Shown: positions 44,380-53,941, counted from the first letter of the stretch. The stretch: DNA of 64,000 nt from SBAX01 sp964646605 (GCA_964646605.1 CAZYEX010000006.1:145675-209674), one strand, 5' to 3'. Notes: generated by a model not told the origin, from the sequence alone. Made by a program: numbers and translations.

Positions 44380-45699
44380 CTAAGGTTGACCCGGCGGCGG
44401 AGGTTGCGGCTGGGACGGACCTTGCGGACCGTGACCCGATGGTGGGCCGCCCGGCCCCCGTCGGCGGGATCTACGTCCACGTCTTCGTCGGAGCATTCCC
44501 CGTCCGTCGTCCGGCGGTCCTGCGGTGGGACCCGTTTCCGGGGCCGGCTGATCCGCGTCCGGCGCGGATGGCTGTGGGGGTCGCGGGGCTTGCGGCGGCT
44601 GCGGACGCGGGGGAAACGGACGCCGTTCCGGAGGTCGCGGGGCGCCCCGTGACCCTGTACGCGCCGCGGGTTCAACGGTCGGCTGCGCCTCCACCGGTCG
44701 AACCGGCGGAGCCTCGACGCCCACGGCGGTGATGTCCTCGACCACGACGGTCACGATGGTGCCGTCATCCGTTCGGACCTGTACGAGCTGGGTCAACACT
44801 TGGCGGTTGACCACCACGCCCTCGCCGTGGTTGGTCCGAATTCGCACGCCCGTCCTGGGCAGGGTCTTGTCGAGCTCCTCGTAGCCCACGTGCTCATACC
44901 GCAAGCAACATTTCAACCGCCCACATCGTCCCGAGACCTGGCTGGGGTCGAGGGTGGCCTTTTGCAGCTTGGCCATTCTCATACTGATGGGGCGAAGCGT
45001 TTTCAGGAATACCTTGCAGCAAACCTCGCGCCCGCAGGTCTCGTAATCGGCGAGCAACCGGGCTTCGTCGCGGGCCCCGACCTGCCGCATCTCGATGCGC
45101 GTTCGGTACTCCCCAGTCAGGTCCTGGACCAAGCCGCGGAAGTCCACCCGCGCTTCGGAGGTGAAATAGAACAGAATCCGCTCGCCGCCGAAGGGGCATT
45201 CGCAGTCGACGATCCGAACGGGCAGCTTCTGTCGGTCGGCGAGTTGCTGGCAGAAACGTTTTTTTTCACGGCCCCCGATCTGGATATGGGCGTTTTCGGC
45301 CAAATCCGCGGAGGTCGCTTCGCGTAGAATCCGGCCCGCGTTGAAGAAATAGGAGTCCTCGCCGCAGGCATCGACCCAGTCGCGCATCTGGTCGCGGGTG
45401 ACGGACTTGTTGCATCCGCCGCAGGTGAGCGACACCTGCTCGCCCAACTCGATGCCGCGTTTGGTCTGGATGATGACCTTGGCCCCGCAAGTGAACTTCA
45501 TGTCCGGGGCGTGGGTGAACTCGCCGATGTAGCGCATGTATCCGAAGCGGACGGCCGTGGTGGGGTAAATCTTCTCCAACCCGTTGCCGCACTTGCTGCC
45601 GCCGCCGCGCTCCGTGCCGCAACTTCCGCAACCGCCGTGGGATTTCTCCTCCGGCGGCTCGGGCGCGAGTTGCTCCAAACTGATGATGGCTTCAACCAT
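44380..45699 (-). CDS. PSP1-domain protein, RicT/YaaT-like
   Basis: A 439-residue protein. The PSP1 core is marked by EARLLADYETCGREVCCKVF and SGRCGRLKCCLRYEHVGYEE, with the cysteine cluster that in Bacillus RicT helps hold Fe-S clusters in the RicAFT complex guiding RNase Y. The N terminus has extra cysteine motifs (GGCGSCGTE, KCGNG, LTCGGCNK), longer than in RicT. The last ~110 residues are Pro/Arg/Gln-rich and disordered, ending in a basic GRGMLRRRRGRRSRRRGPGG stretch, suggestive of RNA contact. Partners RicA and RicF are not adjacent. Sits between thioredoxin and the Minf_1886 gene. Confidence 0.87.
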   Translation of the reverse strand: MVEAIISLEQLAPEPPEEKSHGGCGSCGTERGGGSKCGNGLEKIYPTTAVRFGYMRYIGEFTHAPDMKFTCGAKVIIQTKRGIELGEQVSLTCGGCNKSVTRDQMRDWVDACGEDSYFFNAGRILREATSADLAENAHIQIGGREKKRFCQQLADRQKLPVRIVDCECPFGGERILFYFTSEARVDFRGLVQDLTGEYRTRIEMRQVGARDEARLLADYETCGREVCCKVFLKTLRPISMRMAKLQKATLDPSQVSGRCGRLKCCLRYEHVGYEELDKTLPRTGVRIRTNHGEGVVVNRQVLTQLVQVRTDDGTIVTVVVEDITAVGVEAPPVRPVEAQPTVEPAARTGSRGAPRPPERRPFPPRPQPPQAPRPPQPSAPDADQPAPETGPTAGPPDDGRGMLRRRRGRRSRRRGPGGPPSGHGPQGPSQPQPPPPGQP

Positions 45700-45768
45700 G
45701 ACGTTGCCGCCGCGGTGAAAGAACCCTCCTGCAAGGAGCGGACCGATTCGCCCGAGGCGGGGTCCGCC

Positions 45769-46110
45769 TTACTTTGCAGCCCCGACCAGCCGATCCATGG
45801 CGCTTTGAAACTCTTTCTTACCCCGCAACCCGACGAATTTCTGGACGATCTCTCCCTTGTTGAACAGCATCACGGTGGGGATGGCGCTGATGGAGAAACG
45901 GACGGAAATCTCTTTGTTCGCGTCGGTGTCCACCTTTCCGACCTTGACCCGCCCGTCGTAGTCCTTGGCGATCTCCTCGATGATGGGGGCGAGGGCCTTG
46001 CACGGACCGCACCACACCGCCCAAAAGTCCACCAGCACCGGACGGTCCGCCCCCAGCACGGCCTCGTCGAAATCCGCATCCGTGAATTCCAGCGTATGGG
46101 TACCTGCCAT
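45769..46110 (-). CDS. trxA: Thioredoxin
   Basis: A 113-residue thioredoxin with the active-site pair Cys34/Cys37 in FWAVWCGPCKALAPI and the cis-proline in SAIPTVMLFNKGE. It supplies electrons to Tpx, ribonucleotide reductase and other enzymes. Length and termini are normal. It lies 70 bases upstream of the RicT-like gene, in the same direction as RNase HI. Confidence 0.96.
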   Translation of the reverse strand: MAGTHTLEFTDADFDEAVLGADRPVLVDFWAVWCGPCKALAPIIEEIAKDYDGRVKVGKVDTDANKEISVRFSISAIPTVMLFNKGEIVQKFVGLRGKKEFQSAMDRLVGAAK

Positions 46111-46267
46111 GTCATCTCCTTCGCTTCGACAACCCTTTACCGCGGGACATTCTAGAGGTCGTCGGTAAGGCGGTCAACTTACCGCCCAAGGCCAAGTTTA
46201 TGGGGTTTCCCCTCGCCCGAGGCGTTCCTGTCGCCATTCTCCATTCCATGCCCGACGGAGCGCTTGG

Positions 46268-46744
46268 TTACTCCTCGGGGCGTGTCAGGCGTTTGATCTC
46301 CGCGTTGGCGATACGGTCGCACTCTTCGTTGGCGGCGTGTCCGCTGTGGCCTAAGACGTGTTCGTAGGTGATCTCGAACTTCTGGGCGAGGGCGTGGAGA
46401 GTTTTCCAGAGGTCCACGTTCTTGACCGGCGAGGAATTGGGCTTGGGGCCGCGCCGCCAGTCCTTGGCGATCCAGCCGTCGATCCATTGCGTCAGGCCGA
46501 AGATGAGGTATTGGCTGTCGCTGACCAGGTGAACTCGCCAACGCTGGTTGTCCTTCAGCGAACGCAAACCCTCGATGGCGGCCATGAGTTCCATTCGGTT
46601 GTTGGTCGTGTGCCGCTCGCCGCCGGAAAGTTTCTTGATCTGCTTGGTTTTGGGGTGTGCGAGGATGGCGGCCCAACCGCCGGGACCGGGATTGCCCTTG
46701 CAGGCCCCGTCGGTATAGAGAATCACATCCGGTTGGTCGCTCAT
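46268..46744 (-). CDS. rnhA: Ribonuclease HI
   Basis: A 158-residue RNase HI degrading RNA in RNA-DNA hybrids. The catalytic DEDD set is complete: Asp12 in YTDGACKGNPGPGGWA, Glu52 in NNRMELMAA, Asp76 in VSDSQYL, Asp143 in EECDRIAN, with His133 in LGHSGHAANE. The ATG at 46744 follows GGGAGA and gives the normal N terminus. Divergent from lysA, 86 bases between starts. Confidence 0.95.
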   Translation of the reverse strand: MSDQPDVILYTDGACKGNPGPGGWAAILAHPKTKQIKKLSGGERHTTNNRMELMAAIEGLRSLKDNQRWRVHLVSDSQYLIFGLTQWIDGWIAKDWRRGPKPNSSPVKNVDLWKTLHALAQKFEITYEHVLGHSGHAANEECDRIANAEIKRLTRPEE

Positions 46745-46830
46745 CCCGCGTTCTCCCGCACGTGCATCGCCGCGCGCGGCGGGTAGTATACGAGCCGAGG
46801 GCGTGAACACTAGGCCGAGGTGACGCAAGG

Positions 46831-48111
46831 ATGGACGATTTTCATTACCGCGAGGGGTCCCTGTGCTGCGAGTCCGTCGATCTCACCGCCCTCGCCGAAC
46901 GGTTCGACACGCCGTTGTTTGTCTATTCCCAGCACACCCTGATGGACCACTACGAACGCTTCGCGGCGGCGTTCGCACCTCTGAAAGCGACCGTCTGCTT
47001 TGCGGTAAAGAGTTGTCACAACCTGACGATCCTTCGTTTGCTTCGAGAGCATGGGGCGGCGTTCGACATCGTCAGCGGAGGCGAGCTGGCGAGGGTGCTC
47101 GAAATCGGGGCCCCGCCGGCGCGGATTGTCTTTGCGGGAGTCGGAAAAAGTGACGTCGAGATTCAGAATGCTCTTCACGCCGGGATCGGTTGGTTCAATG
47201 TCGAGTCGGAGGCGGAACTCGAGAACCTGGCGTCGCTCGCCGCGGGGATGGGCCGATCCGCTCCCGCCGCATTGCGCGTCAACCCCGACGTCGATCCGCA
47301 TACCCATGTGTATACGACTACCGGCAAACGCGAAACGAAGTTCGGCGTGGACCTGGAACGCGCCCGGCGTGTCTTCGACGAATTCCGTGGCCGGGCGGGG
47401 CTCGAACTTAGTGCCATTCACCTGCACATCGGATCGCAGGTAAACGAAATCGAGCCTTACGTGGAGTCGGTGCGGAAGGCGCTCGAACTCGTGGGGCGGC
47501 TCCGCAAGGACGGGCATCGCTTGGACGCGATCAACATCGGCGGCGGGTTTGGGGCGTATTACGAGGGCGAGGAAGCGCCGCCGGCCAGCGCCTATGCCGA
47601 GCGATTGATTCCGTTGCTTGCGGGGCGAGATCTGGCCGTTCTGTTGGAACCGGGTCGGAGCATCGTCGCCAACGCGGGCATTCTTCTGACGCGGGTGCTG
47701 TACACGAAGACCTCGGGCGATCGGCAATTTGTGATCGTGGATGCGTCCATGACGGAATTGATCCGCCCGGCATTGTATGGAGCGTTTCATTTCGCCTGGC
47801 CGGTGACGCCGCGCAACGGAGAGGTTCCGCCGCGACGGGGAAGTGACTTGCACTTGCCGGGTTCGGCGCTCGTCGATATCGTCGGTCCGGTCTGCGAGAG
47901 CGCCGACTTCCTGGCCAAGGATCGCTATCTGCCGCCGGTTTCGCGGGGCGACCTGATCGCCGTGTTTTCGACCGGGGCGTACGGGTCGGTGATGAGCAGC
48001 CAGTATAACTCTCGTCCCCGAGCCGCGGAGGTCCTGGTCCACGGGTCGCAGGCGACACTGATCCGCCGCCGCGAAACGTACGATGACCTTGTGAACGCGG
48101 AGCGGGTGTAG
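46831..48111 (+). CDS. lysA: Diaminopimelate decarboxylase
   Basis: A 426-residue fold-type III PLP enzyme catalysing the last step of lysine synthesis. Schiff-base Lys60 is in VCFAVKSCHN; the PLP-binding glycine loop is INIGGGFGAYY; EPGRSIVANAGILLTRVLYT and the AGAYGSVMSSQYNSRPRAAE-like end (TGAYGSVMSSQYNSRPR) with the substrate Tyr are present. The HLHIGSQ motif is standard. Length is normal. CAAGG lies just before the ATG. The stop codon TAG is the start of a GTAGCGCC palindrome. Confidence 0.96.
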   Translation: MDDFHYREGSLCCESVDLTALAERFDTPLFVYSQHTLMDHYERFAAAFAPLKATVCFAVKSCHNLTILRLLREHGAAFDIVSGGELARVLEIGAPPARIVFAGVGKSDVEIQNALHAGIGWFNVESEAELENLASLAAGMGRSAPAALRVNPDVDPHTHVYTTTGKRETKFGVDLERARRVFDEFRGRAGLELSAIHLHIGSQVNEIEPYVESVRKALELVGRLRKDGHRLDAINIGGGFGAYYEGEEAPPASAYAERLIPLLAGRDLAVLLEPGRSIVANAGILLTRVLYTKTSGDRQFVIVDASMTELIRPALYGAFHFAWPVTPRNGEVPPRRGSDLHLPGSALVDIVGPVCESADFLAKDRYLPPVSRGDLIAVFSTGAYGSVMSSQYNSRPRAAEVLVHGSQATLIRRRETYDDLVNAERV

Positions 48112-48134
48112 CGCCGCCCCTTGTGGGCGGCGCA
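48107..48134. repeat. Dispersed palindrome, GTAGCGCC family
   Basis: GTAGCGCCGCCCC and GGGCGGCGC form a hairpin that contains the lysA stop codon and separates it from the transporter gene. Confidence 0.8.
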
Positions 48135-48162
48135 GATGTCGTTCCGCGTGAACGGAATCCTG

Positions 48163-48870
48163 ATGGATGAGTCGTTCGTCATTTATGGTACGACCGCGGT
48201 GGTTGCAGCCGTGCATACCGTGCTGGGTCCGGACCATTACCTGCCCTTCGCCGCGATGGCGCAAGCCGGGCACTGGTCGCGGAAGCGCACCATCATCGTC
48301 ACGGGACTTTGCGGAATCGGTCACGTCCTGGGATCGGTGTTGATCGGGTTGATCGGCGTCGGCTTGGGATGGGCGGTGTTCCGCGTCGAACAAGTCGAAC
48401 AATTCCGAGGCGACGTAGCCGGATGGCTGCTCATCGGGTTCGGATTGATCTACGTGGTGTGGGGGCTGCGGACCGCTCACCGCAATCGTCCGCACAGTCA
48501 CCTGCACGTTCACACCGATGGGACGGTACACACCCACGGCCATACGCATCATGCGCAACACCTTCACGTTCATGCATCGTCGCGGGCGGACGCGGCCGGA
48601 CCCTGGGTGTTGTTTACACTGTTCCTGTTCGGCCCCTGCGAACCGTTGATCCCGCTGTTGATGTACCCCATCGCACGGGGCGATCCCATGCAGGCCGTGG
48701 GCGTCGTGGCCATCTTCTCCGCAATCACCCTTGCCACCATGATCGCAGCCGTTCTCACCGTGCGGCAAGTCGCGGAGCGCGTAGGCACGGAGCGGTTCGC
48801 CCGGTTTGGTCACGCCTTCGCGGGTGTGGTCATCCTCGGCTGCGGAATCGCGGTTCGCGCCGGTTGGTAG
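48163..48870 (+). CDS. UreH/NicO-like integral membrane protein with histidine-rich loop
   Basis: A 235-residue protein (start 48163; ATG 48136 inside the preceding repeat would add nine residues). Six hydrophobic segments are visible. The motif VHTVLGPDHYLPFAAMA (H-x4-DH) and a long His loop (HSHLHVHTDGTVHTHGHTHH between helices 3 and 4) are typical of the nickel/cobalt exporter and UreH-type urease accessory branch, while SGxxEPLIP-like GPCEPLIPLLMYPIA follows. It could export or import Ni2+/Co2+, or take part in cytochrome maturation as in the DsbD-like relatives. No urease or hydrogenase gene is nearby. Confidence 0.82.
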   Translation: MDESFVIYGTTAVVAAVHTVLGPDHYLPFAAMAQAGHWSRKRTIIVTGLCGIGHVLGSVLIGLIGVGLGWAVFRVEQVEQFRGDVAGWLLIGFGLIYVVWGLRTAHRNRPHSHLHVHTDGTVHTHGHTHHAQHLHVHASSRADAAGPWVLFTLFLFGPCEPLIPLLMYPIARGDPMQAVGVVAIFSAITLATMIAAVLTVRQVAERVGTERFARFGHAFAGVVILGCGIAVRAGW

Positions 48871-48887
48871 AACCTCCCGGCGATTCG

Positions 48888-49937
48888 CTAGAGAACGCGA
48901 AAAGCCGACGCGGGCCAGTAAATCGCGTATTCGTCAACCATGCTTCGCTGGACGGTTGCGCGGACGTGGAACGGCACAGGTGTCATCGGCCAGATGTGAC
49001 CGACGTCACCGCTGGCGAGGATCGGGATCGTCCGCCCCCGCGGAAGATGATACGACAGCAGGGTTACGATGGCCTCGTTCCAATCCGCATCGGAGTTGTG
49101 GAAGTCGCCCAAGAGGAGGCCCTCGCACCGCTCCCAAAACCCGGCCAGCGTCAGATGCGAGAAGAACCGGTCGAAGCGCTCCAGCTTGTCATTGAAGTCC
49201 TCCAGAAAAAGCCAGTGCCCGGTGGGTTCGATGCAAGCCTCGTACCTCGATCCGACGAGCGTGGAGAGAACGGTCAAGTTGCCGCCGACGAAGCTCGCCT
49301 CGAACTCCTCCGGCAATCGTCCCTGAACGCGGCGTGCCGTCAGCGTCACCCCGTCGCCCCGCCCTTCGATCAACCTAATTGCGCGACGAGAGTAGCGGCC
49401 GACTTCGTCGTGCAAACGCGATTCCATCCATTCCTGCGGCGTGAGTTCACTCCCCGGACCCCGATCCGGATGTTTCGAGGCATACCGTCGCAGACCGTAG
49501 GTCAAGAACGCCGGACCCATGTCATAGATACCCAGCCCGTTTCGATGGGCCGCCACGAGATTGACCAGCGGAGTCAATTCGCTGAATCCAAAGACGGCCA
49601 CACGACGCTCGCGTCGATCGAGAGCGGAAAAGTCGATGAGCGGCAGGATTCGCGTGAACCAGGCGCCGCCGCGTAGGGCGATGACCGCCGCGACGTCCGA
49701 GTCGCTTAGCGCATTCTGAATATCGTCGGCCCGCGCCTGATCGTCCCTTCGTCCCCCGTGCGATTCATCCTCGTCGGCTTCGATGATTCGCGGGTCGCCG
49801 CTGACCCTGTACCTCGGTCCGACAAGCGTCTGAACGTGTTCGATCAACGCCGCGGCGGACGGCAGTCTCATCGCGGTCAGAAAGGGTCGTCCGGAACCGG
49901 CCGGGGCGATCAGGTGAACACGGGGGTGATCTCCCAA
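48888..49937 (-). CDS. LD-carboxypeptidase (peptidase S66 family)
   Basis: A 349-residue S66 enzyme that trims the terminal D-alanine from murein tetrapeptides during cell-wall recycling. VHLIAPAGSGR is the N-terminal motif; ALRGGAWFTRILPLID is the RGGYG-like strand; the nucleophile Ser is in FGFSELTPLVN; FVGGNLTVLSTLVGS follows; the Glu of the triad is in LFLEDFND and His in GDVGHIWPMTP. The N-terminal region has an Asp/His-rich insert (EADEDESHGGRRDDQARADD). The start is TTG 49937, with GGAGG nine bases upstream inside the end of the preceding gene; the two genes are 7 bases apart and surely co-transcribed. Confidence 0.9.
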   Translation of the reverse strand: MGDHPRVHLIAPAGSGRPFLTAMRLPSAAALIEHVQTLVGPRYRVSGDPRIIEADEDESHGGRRDDQARADDIQNALSDSDVAAVIALRGGAWFTRILPLIDFSALDRRERRVAVFGFSELTPLVNLVAAHRNGLGIYDMGPAFLTYGLRRYASKHPDRGPGSELTPQEWMESRLHDEVGRYSRRAIRLIEGRGDGVTLTARRVQGRLPEEFEASFVGGNLTVLSTLVGSRYEACIEPTGHWLFLEDFNDKLERFDRFFSHLTLAGFWERCEGLLLGDFHNSDADWNEAIVTLLSYHLPRGRTIPILASGDVGHIWPMTPVPFHVRATVQRSMVDEYAIYWPASAFRVL

Positions 49938-49944
49938 GGGTCGG

Positions 49945-50730
49945 CTACCTCCGCCCCGCGGCCTTCACGAACGCACCGGCGAGCTGCGCGTCGATGGGAT
50001 TGGCCGGATCGCGCCCTTTCTTGAGACTCGTGCCCACGATGACGCCCCCGGCCAGGGTCAAGAGCAAGGCGACGGTCTCCGCGTTCGCGCCGCTGCCGAC
50101 GAAGATTCGTCGATCCGGGACGGCCTCGCGGACGAGACGCAGTTCGTTGAGATCGACGCCTTCGCCTGTCGCGGGTCCGGTGATAATGATCCCGTCGGCC
50201 AGTCCCCGATAGGCCGTGTCCTTCGCAGCCCGAACGATGTCCGGCTCGCTTACCGGTCGGGCGTGTTTGACGTGAACGTCGGCGAAAATCGCGATGCGCT
50301 TTCCCAGTTGCATCCGATATCGCAAGGTCTCGTCCGCCCGTCCTTCGATCATCCCCTGGTCCGTGGCATACACACCGGTATGTACGTTCACGCGAACGAA
50401 CGACGCCCCGCTCGCCGCGGCGATCCCCAGGGCGGCGATCGGATCATTGCGCAGAGCATTGATCCCTACGCGCAGCCCGCCGTCGCGCCGCACGTGGTCG
50501 GCGACGATGGCCATGCCCGCGAGGCTGGCGCTCGGAAGACGGTCCGGCGTAAACGGCGCGTCGCCGAAGTTCTCCACGATCGCCGCGTCAAAACCCGCCT
50601 CACGAAGGGTCCGCGCGTCGAGAAGCGCCCGTTCGACGATCTCCTCCATGGAAAGCTGACCCCGCGGAGCGCCGGGCAACGCCGGCAGGTGGATCACACC
50701 GATCAATGCAGGAGAGGGTAAATCAAGCAT
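49945..50730 (-). CDS. BtpA/SgcQ-family TIM-barrel protein
   Basis: A 261-residue protein. The starting motif LIGVIHLPALPGAPR, the segment DAAIVENFGDAPF, the central FVRVNVHTGVYATDQGMIEG and ADGIIITGPATGEG are all standard for the BtpA family. BtpA was linked to photosystem I stability in cyanobacteria; members elsewhere are presumed TIM-barrel enzymes of unknown reaction. The ATG at 50730 gives the normal N terminus. It is the first gene of a pair with the S66 peptidase (7-base gap), a link to cell-wall recycling by position only. Confidence 0.9.
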   Translation of the reverse strand: MLDLPSPALIGVIHLPALPGAPRGQLSMEEIVERALLDARTLREAGFDAAIVENFGDAPFTPDRLPSASLAGMAIVADHVRRDGGLRVGINALRNDPIAALGIAAASGASFVRVNVHTGVYATDQGMIEGRADETLRYRMQLGKRIAIFADVHVKHARPVSEPDIVRAAKDTAYRGLADGIIITGPATGEGVDLNELRLVREAVPDRRIFVGSGANAETVALLLTLAGGVIVGTSLKKGRDPANPIDAQLAGAFVKAAGRR

Positions 50731-50812
50731 AGAGAGTCCGCAGCCCAAGTCTCTGTCGGCGTACGCGTAGCAAAACCGGATGAACTTGTCGAATGCAAGG
50801 GCGGGAGTGGAA

Positions 50813-51136
50813 CTATTCGGCCTTGCGGAACACAGCCACCACGTCCTCGATGGGTACCACGTACAGGCAGTTGTCGGGGTCGAACTCGACGGGGATGGCG
50901 TGCTTGGGGTTGAACAGGACGCGGTCGTACTGCCGAACCGGGTAGTCGTCGTCGTTGGCGATGAGGGTGGAGACGGCCACGATCCGACCGGTAATGGTGG
51001 GAATCTCGATGGAGTCGGGCAGCTCGATGCCCCCCTTGGTCACCTTCTTGTCCTCGTCCTTGCGGATGAGCACCCGCTTGCCCAGCGGCTCGACCGTCTC
51101 CAGCTTGCTCTTTTGCGCCTGTGCCCGTTCGGACAT
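50813..51136 (-). CDS. groES: GroES-like co-chaperonin
   Basis: A 107-residue cpn10. VEPLGKRVLIRKDEDKKVTK with GGIELPDS gives the N-terminal strand and mobile loop, and DYPVRQYDRVLFNPKHAIPV the roof region, while the C terminus YVVPIEDVVAVFRKAE is normal. It caps GroEL to assist folding. AAGGAGG lies six bases before the ATG at 51136, and translation from 51157 is less likely. No groEL gene is in the window, so this is either a second, orphan groES or one split from its partner; planctomycetes often have several. Confidence 0.9.
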   Translation of the reverse strand: MSERAQAQKSKLETVEPLGKRVLIRKDEDKKVTKGGIELPDSIEIPTITGRIVAVSTLIANDDDYPVRQYDRVLFNPKHAIPVEFDPDNCLYVVPIEDVVAVFRKAE

Positions 51137-51379
51137 CGGGTCCTCCTTCGGTCTCATCCCGCCCGCCTCTCTGCGGACTCACAGCATTGTAGCCCCCCGA
51201 TCCTCCAAATACCAGTGGTCAGGCGTGGCCGTGCCTGGGAGCGGCCCCCCAAAAATACAATCGGCTACCCTTGCGGCCTATCCGGGCAGCCTCCGACACC
51301 CGACAATCGGATTTGTGGCGACCCATTTCCGCCGACCGCGTTCGATGGCATAATCCCCAACCGAAAGTCGAGTTCGCTG

Positions 51380-53941
51380 ATGGCCAAACGCAAACGTAAG
51401 CCGCTCCGACCGATCCGCCGGAAAACCAAACGCACAATAAGTAAGCTCGTCGCACGTCGGAAGGTCGGCGTCGAGCCATTGCCGGTCGCTGCTCTCCGCT
51501 GGCGATGCGATCCCGACTGTCTACCGTTCGAGACCACCGCCGAGGTTGAACCGACCACCCGCGTCATCGGCCAGGACTCCGCCGTGGACGCCCTGCGCTT
51601 CGGCCTGGAGACCTCCGCGCCCGGGCAAAACATCTTCGTCCGTGGAATCGCCGGCACCGGACGGATGACCCTGATTCGCCGTTTGCTCGAGGAAATCCGC
51701 CTCGCCTGTCCGGCGGCCAGGGACCGCTGCTTTGTCCACAACTTCGCCCAGCCCGATCGCCCGCGACTCTTGACCCTGGGCCGCGGAAAAGGCCGACCCT
51801 TCGCGGAAAAGATGGATGAGCTTGCCGACTTCATCCGCGACGAACTCAAGACCACCCTCAGTTCGCCGGCCATGGTCGAACGACGGTCCATCCTGGATCG
51901 CGAAACGCAGCGCTGCATCGAGCAGACCATCGAGCCCTTCGAAAAATCCTTGCAAGATGTGGGGCTTGCCCTGCTCAGCTTCCAGATCGGTCCCGCCGTG
52001 CAATCCGCGATCGTGCCGCGCATCGAGGGCCGGGCCGTTCCCCCGGAGGAATACGAACAGATGCGCTCCAGCGGGCAGGTCACCGAGGATCAGTTCAAGC
52101 AGTTTCGGGAGACCTCCGCCGCATTCGAACCCCGCCTCCAGGAGATCACCGCCCAGGTCAACGAGATTCGCAGCCTGCACCGCAAGGGCGTCCTGCAGTT
52201 GTGGCGCGACGAGGTCCGTACGGTCCTCGTGCCCATGACCGCCGAGGTCGCCCGCGAATACCCCGACGACCAGGTGAAGAAGTACCTCGAGGAGGTCATC
52301 GACGACGTAGTGACCCGTCGCCGCCGGGCCCTCGAGAAGGAAACCGATTTCACCCGCCTGTACCGCGTCAACGTCATCCTCACCCACGCCGACGGGGCTT
52401 CCTGCGCCATTGTCGTGGAAAACTCGCCCACCCTGAGCAACCTGCTGGGGACCATCGACCACGGTTTCTCCCGCGGCGACGTGGTCCACACCGATCACAT
52501 GATGATCCGCGCCGGGTCCCTGCTCCGTGCCGACAGCGGGTATTTGATCCTCGAAGCGCGGGAGGTCCTGCGCGAGCCCGGCGCTTGGCACGTCCTCATG
52601 CGCACCTTGCGGACCGGGCGCCTCGAGATCGTCCCCCCGGACCTTGCCGTCCCCTGGTCCATGCCTTCGCTCAAGCCCGAACCGATCGACGTAAATCTCA
52701 AGGTTGTCCTTCTCGGCGAGTCGGACGTCTACTATCTGTTGGATGAAATGGACCCCGACTTCCCCGACCAATTCAAGGTCCTCGCCGACTTCGATCGCCA
52801 GGTCCCCCACGACGAACACGGGCTGCGGGAATACGCCGCCGTCTTGGCGCGGATCGCCAAGGAGGAGCAGTTGCCGCCCTTTGATCGTCGGGCCGTGGCG
52901 GCGTTGATCGAGCACGGGGCGCGTATCGCCGCCGACAAAGGCAAGCTCACCACCCGCTTCGGCCGATTGGCCGACATCGCCCGCGAAGCCGCTTTCATTT
53001 GCGACAAACGCGCCGACGTCACCGTCATCGACCACGACGTACGCGAAGCCGTGAAGCGAACCAAGCAACGCGCCGATCTCCCCGCCCGCCGATTCCGCGA
53101 GATGGTCGCCGAAGGGACGATTCGCGTGGAAACCAAAGGGGCGCTGGTCGGACAGATCAACGGTCTGGCGGTGCTCACCGCGGGACCGCTCACCTACGGT
53201 TTCCCGGCCCGGATCACCGCCACCATCGGCCCGGGGTCGGCGGGAGTCGTCAACATCGAACGCGAAGCCGCCCTCAGCGGGGCCATTCACACCAAAGGCT
53301 TCTACATCCTCGGCGGGTTGTTGCGCTATCTTCTGCGCACAGACCATCCCCTGGCCTTCGATGCCTCGGTCGCCTTCGAGCAAACCTACGGAGGCATCGA
53401 CGGCGATTCGGCCTCCGGCGCCGAGATTTGCTGCCTGCTCAGCGCCCTGACCGACGTACCTTTGCGGCAGGACCTAGCCATGACCGGAGCCATCGACCAG
53501 GTCGGCAACATCCTCGCCATCGGCGCCGTCAACGAGAAAATCGAGGGCTTCTTTGATATCTGCCGCGACTTGGGATTGACCGGCACGCAAGGCGTGGTGA
53601 TCCCCCGCTCCAACGCCGGCGACCTGATGCTCCGCGAGGACGTGGTCGAAGCCTGCGCCGCCGGGAACTTCCACGTCTACGCGGTGGACACCGTCCATCA
53701 GGCCCTGGAATGCGTGACCGGTCTGCCCGCCGGACAGCGCGGGGAGGACGGTTGGTATCCCAATGACACCTTGTTGTCACTTGCCGTCTTGCGGGCCTGG
53801 GAATACTGGCTCAAGGCCTCCCAGAACCCCGAGAGCCTCGGCGCCGCCCGCGACGACGAAATCGAAAGCCGCCTCGCCGCGACCCGAGAACGCAGCGCCT
53901 CCGTCCGCGCCAAGCGCCCGCCCCGCCGCACCCGTCGATAG
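51380..53941 (+). CDS. Lon-like AAA protease (LonC/YcbZ type)
   Basis: An 853-residue protein. The N-terminal ~45 residues are very basic (KRKRKPLRPIRRKTKR). The ATPase has a Walker A variant GIAGTGRMT (89-97) with Arg95 in place of lysine; a long alpha-helical insert follows, then the sensor region TTRFGRLADIAREA. The C-terminal Lon protease domain is complete: Ser677 in GDSASGAEICC and Lys720 in NEKIEGFFD form the Ser-Lys dyad. The order matches YcbZ/LonC proteins, which degrade damaged proteins and often have weak or no ATPase activity; GTGR in Walker A is, as I recall, common there. It is divergent from groES, a possible stress locus. Confidence 0.88.
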   Translation: MAKRKRKPLRPIRRKTKRTISKLVARRKVGVEPLPVAALRWRCDPDCLPFETTAEVEPTTRVIGQDSAVDALRFGLETSAPGQNIFVRGIAGTGRMTLIRRLLEEIRLACPAARDRCFVHNFAQPDRPRLLTLGRGKGRPFAEKMDELADFIRDELKTTLSSPAMVERRSILDRETQRCIEQTIEPFEKSLQDVGLALLSFQIGPAVQSAIVPRIEGRAVPPEEYEQMRSSGQVTEDQFKQFRETSAAFEPRLQEITAQVNEIRSLHRKGVLQLWRDEVRTVLVPMTAEVAREYPDDQVKKYLEEVIDDVVTRRRRALEKETDFTRLYRVNVILTHADGASCAIVVENSPTLSNLLGTIDHGFSRGDVVHTDHMMIRAGSLLRADSGYLILEAREVLREPGAWHVLMRTLRTGRLEIVPPDLAVPWSMPSLKPEPIDVNLKVVLLGESDVYYLLDEMDPDFPDQFKVLADFDRQVPHDEHGLREYAAVLARIAKEEQLPPFDRRAVAALIEHGARIAADKGKLTTRFGRLADIAREAAFICDKRADVTVIDHDVREAVKRTKQRADLPARRFREMVAEGTIRVETKGALVGQINGLAVLTAGPLTYGFPARITATIGPGSAGVVNIEREAALSGAIHTKGFYILGGLLRYLLRTDHPLAFDASVAFEQTYGGIDGDSASGAEICCLLSALTDVPLRQDLAMTGAIDQVGNILAIGAVNEKIEGFFDICRDLGLTGTQGVVIPRSNAGDLMLREDVVEACAAGNFHVYAVDTVHQALECVTGLPAGQRGEDGWYPNDTLLSLAVLRAWEYWLKASQNPESLGAARDDEIESRLAATRERSASVRAKRPPRRTRR

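Noticed and set aside
46810..48813. 667-codon minus-strand frame across lysA and the transporter gene
   Set aside because: It is the antisense shadow of two clear genes in GC-rich DNA; its protein is low-complexity and Arg/His/Gln-rich with no motif.
51521..53383. 620-codon minus-strand frame across the Lon-like protease
   Set aside because: Antisense shadow of a gene with intact Ser-Lys dyad and AAA motifs; no ribosome site or homology of its own.
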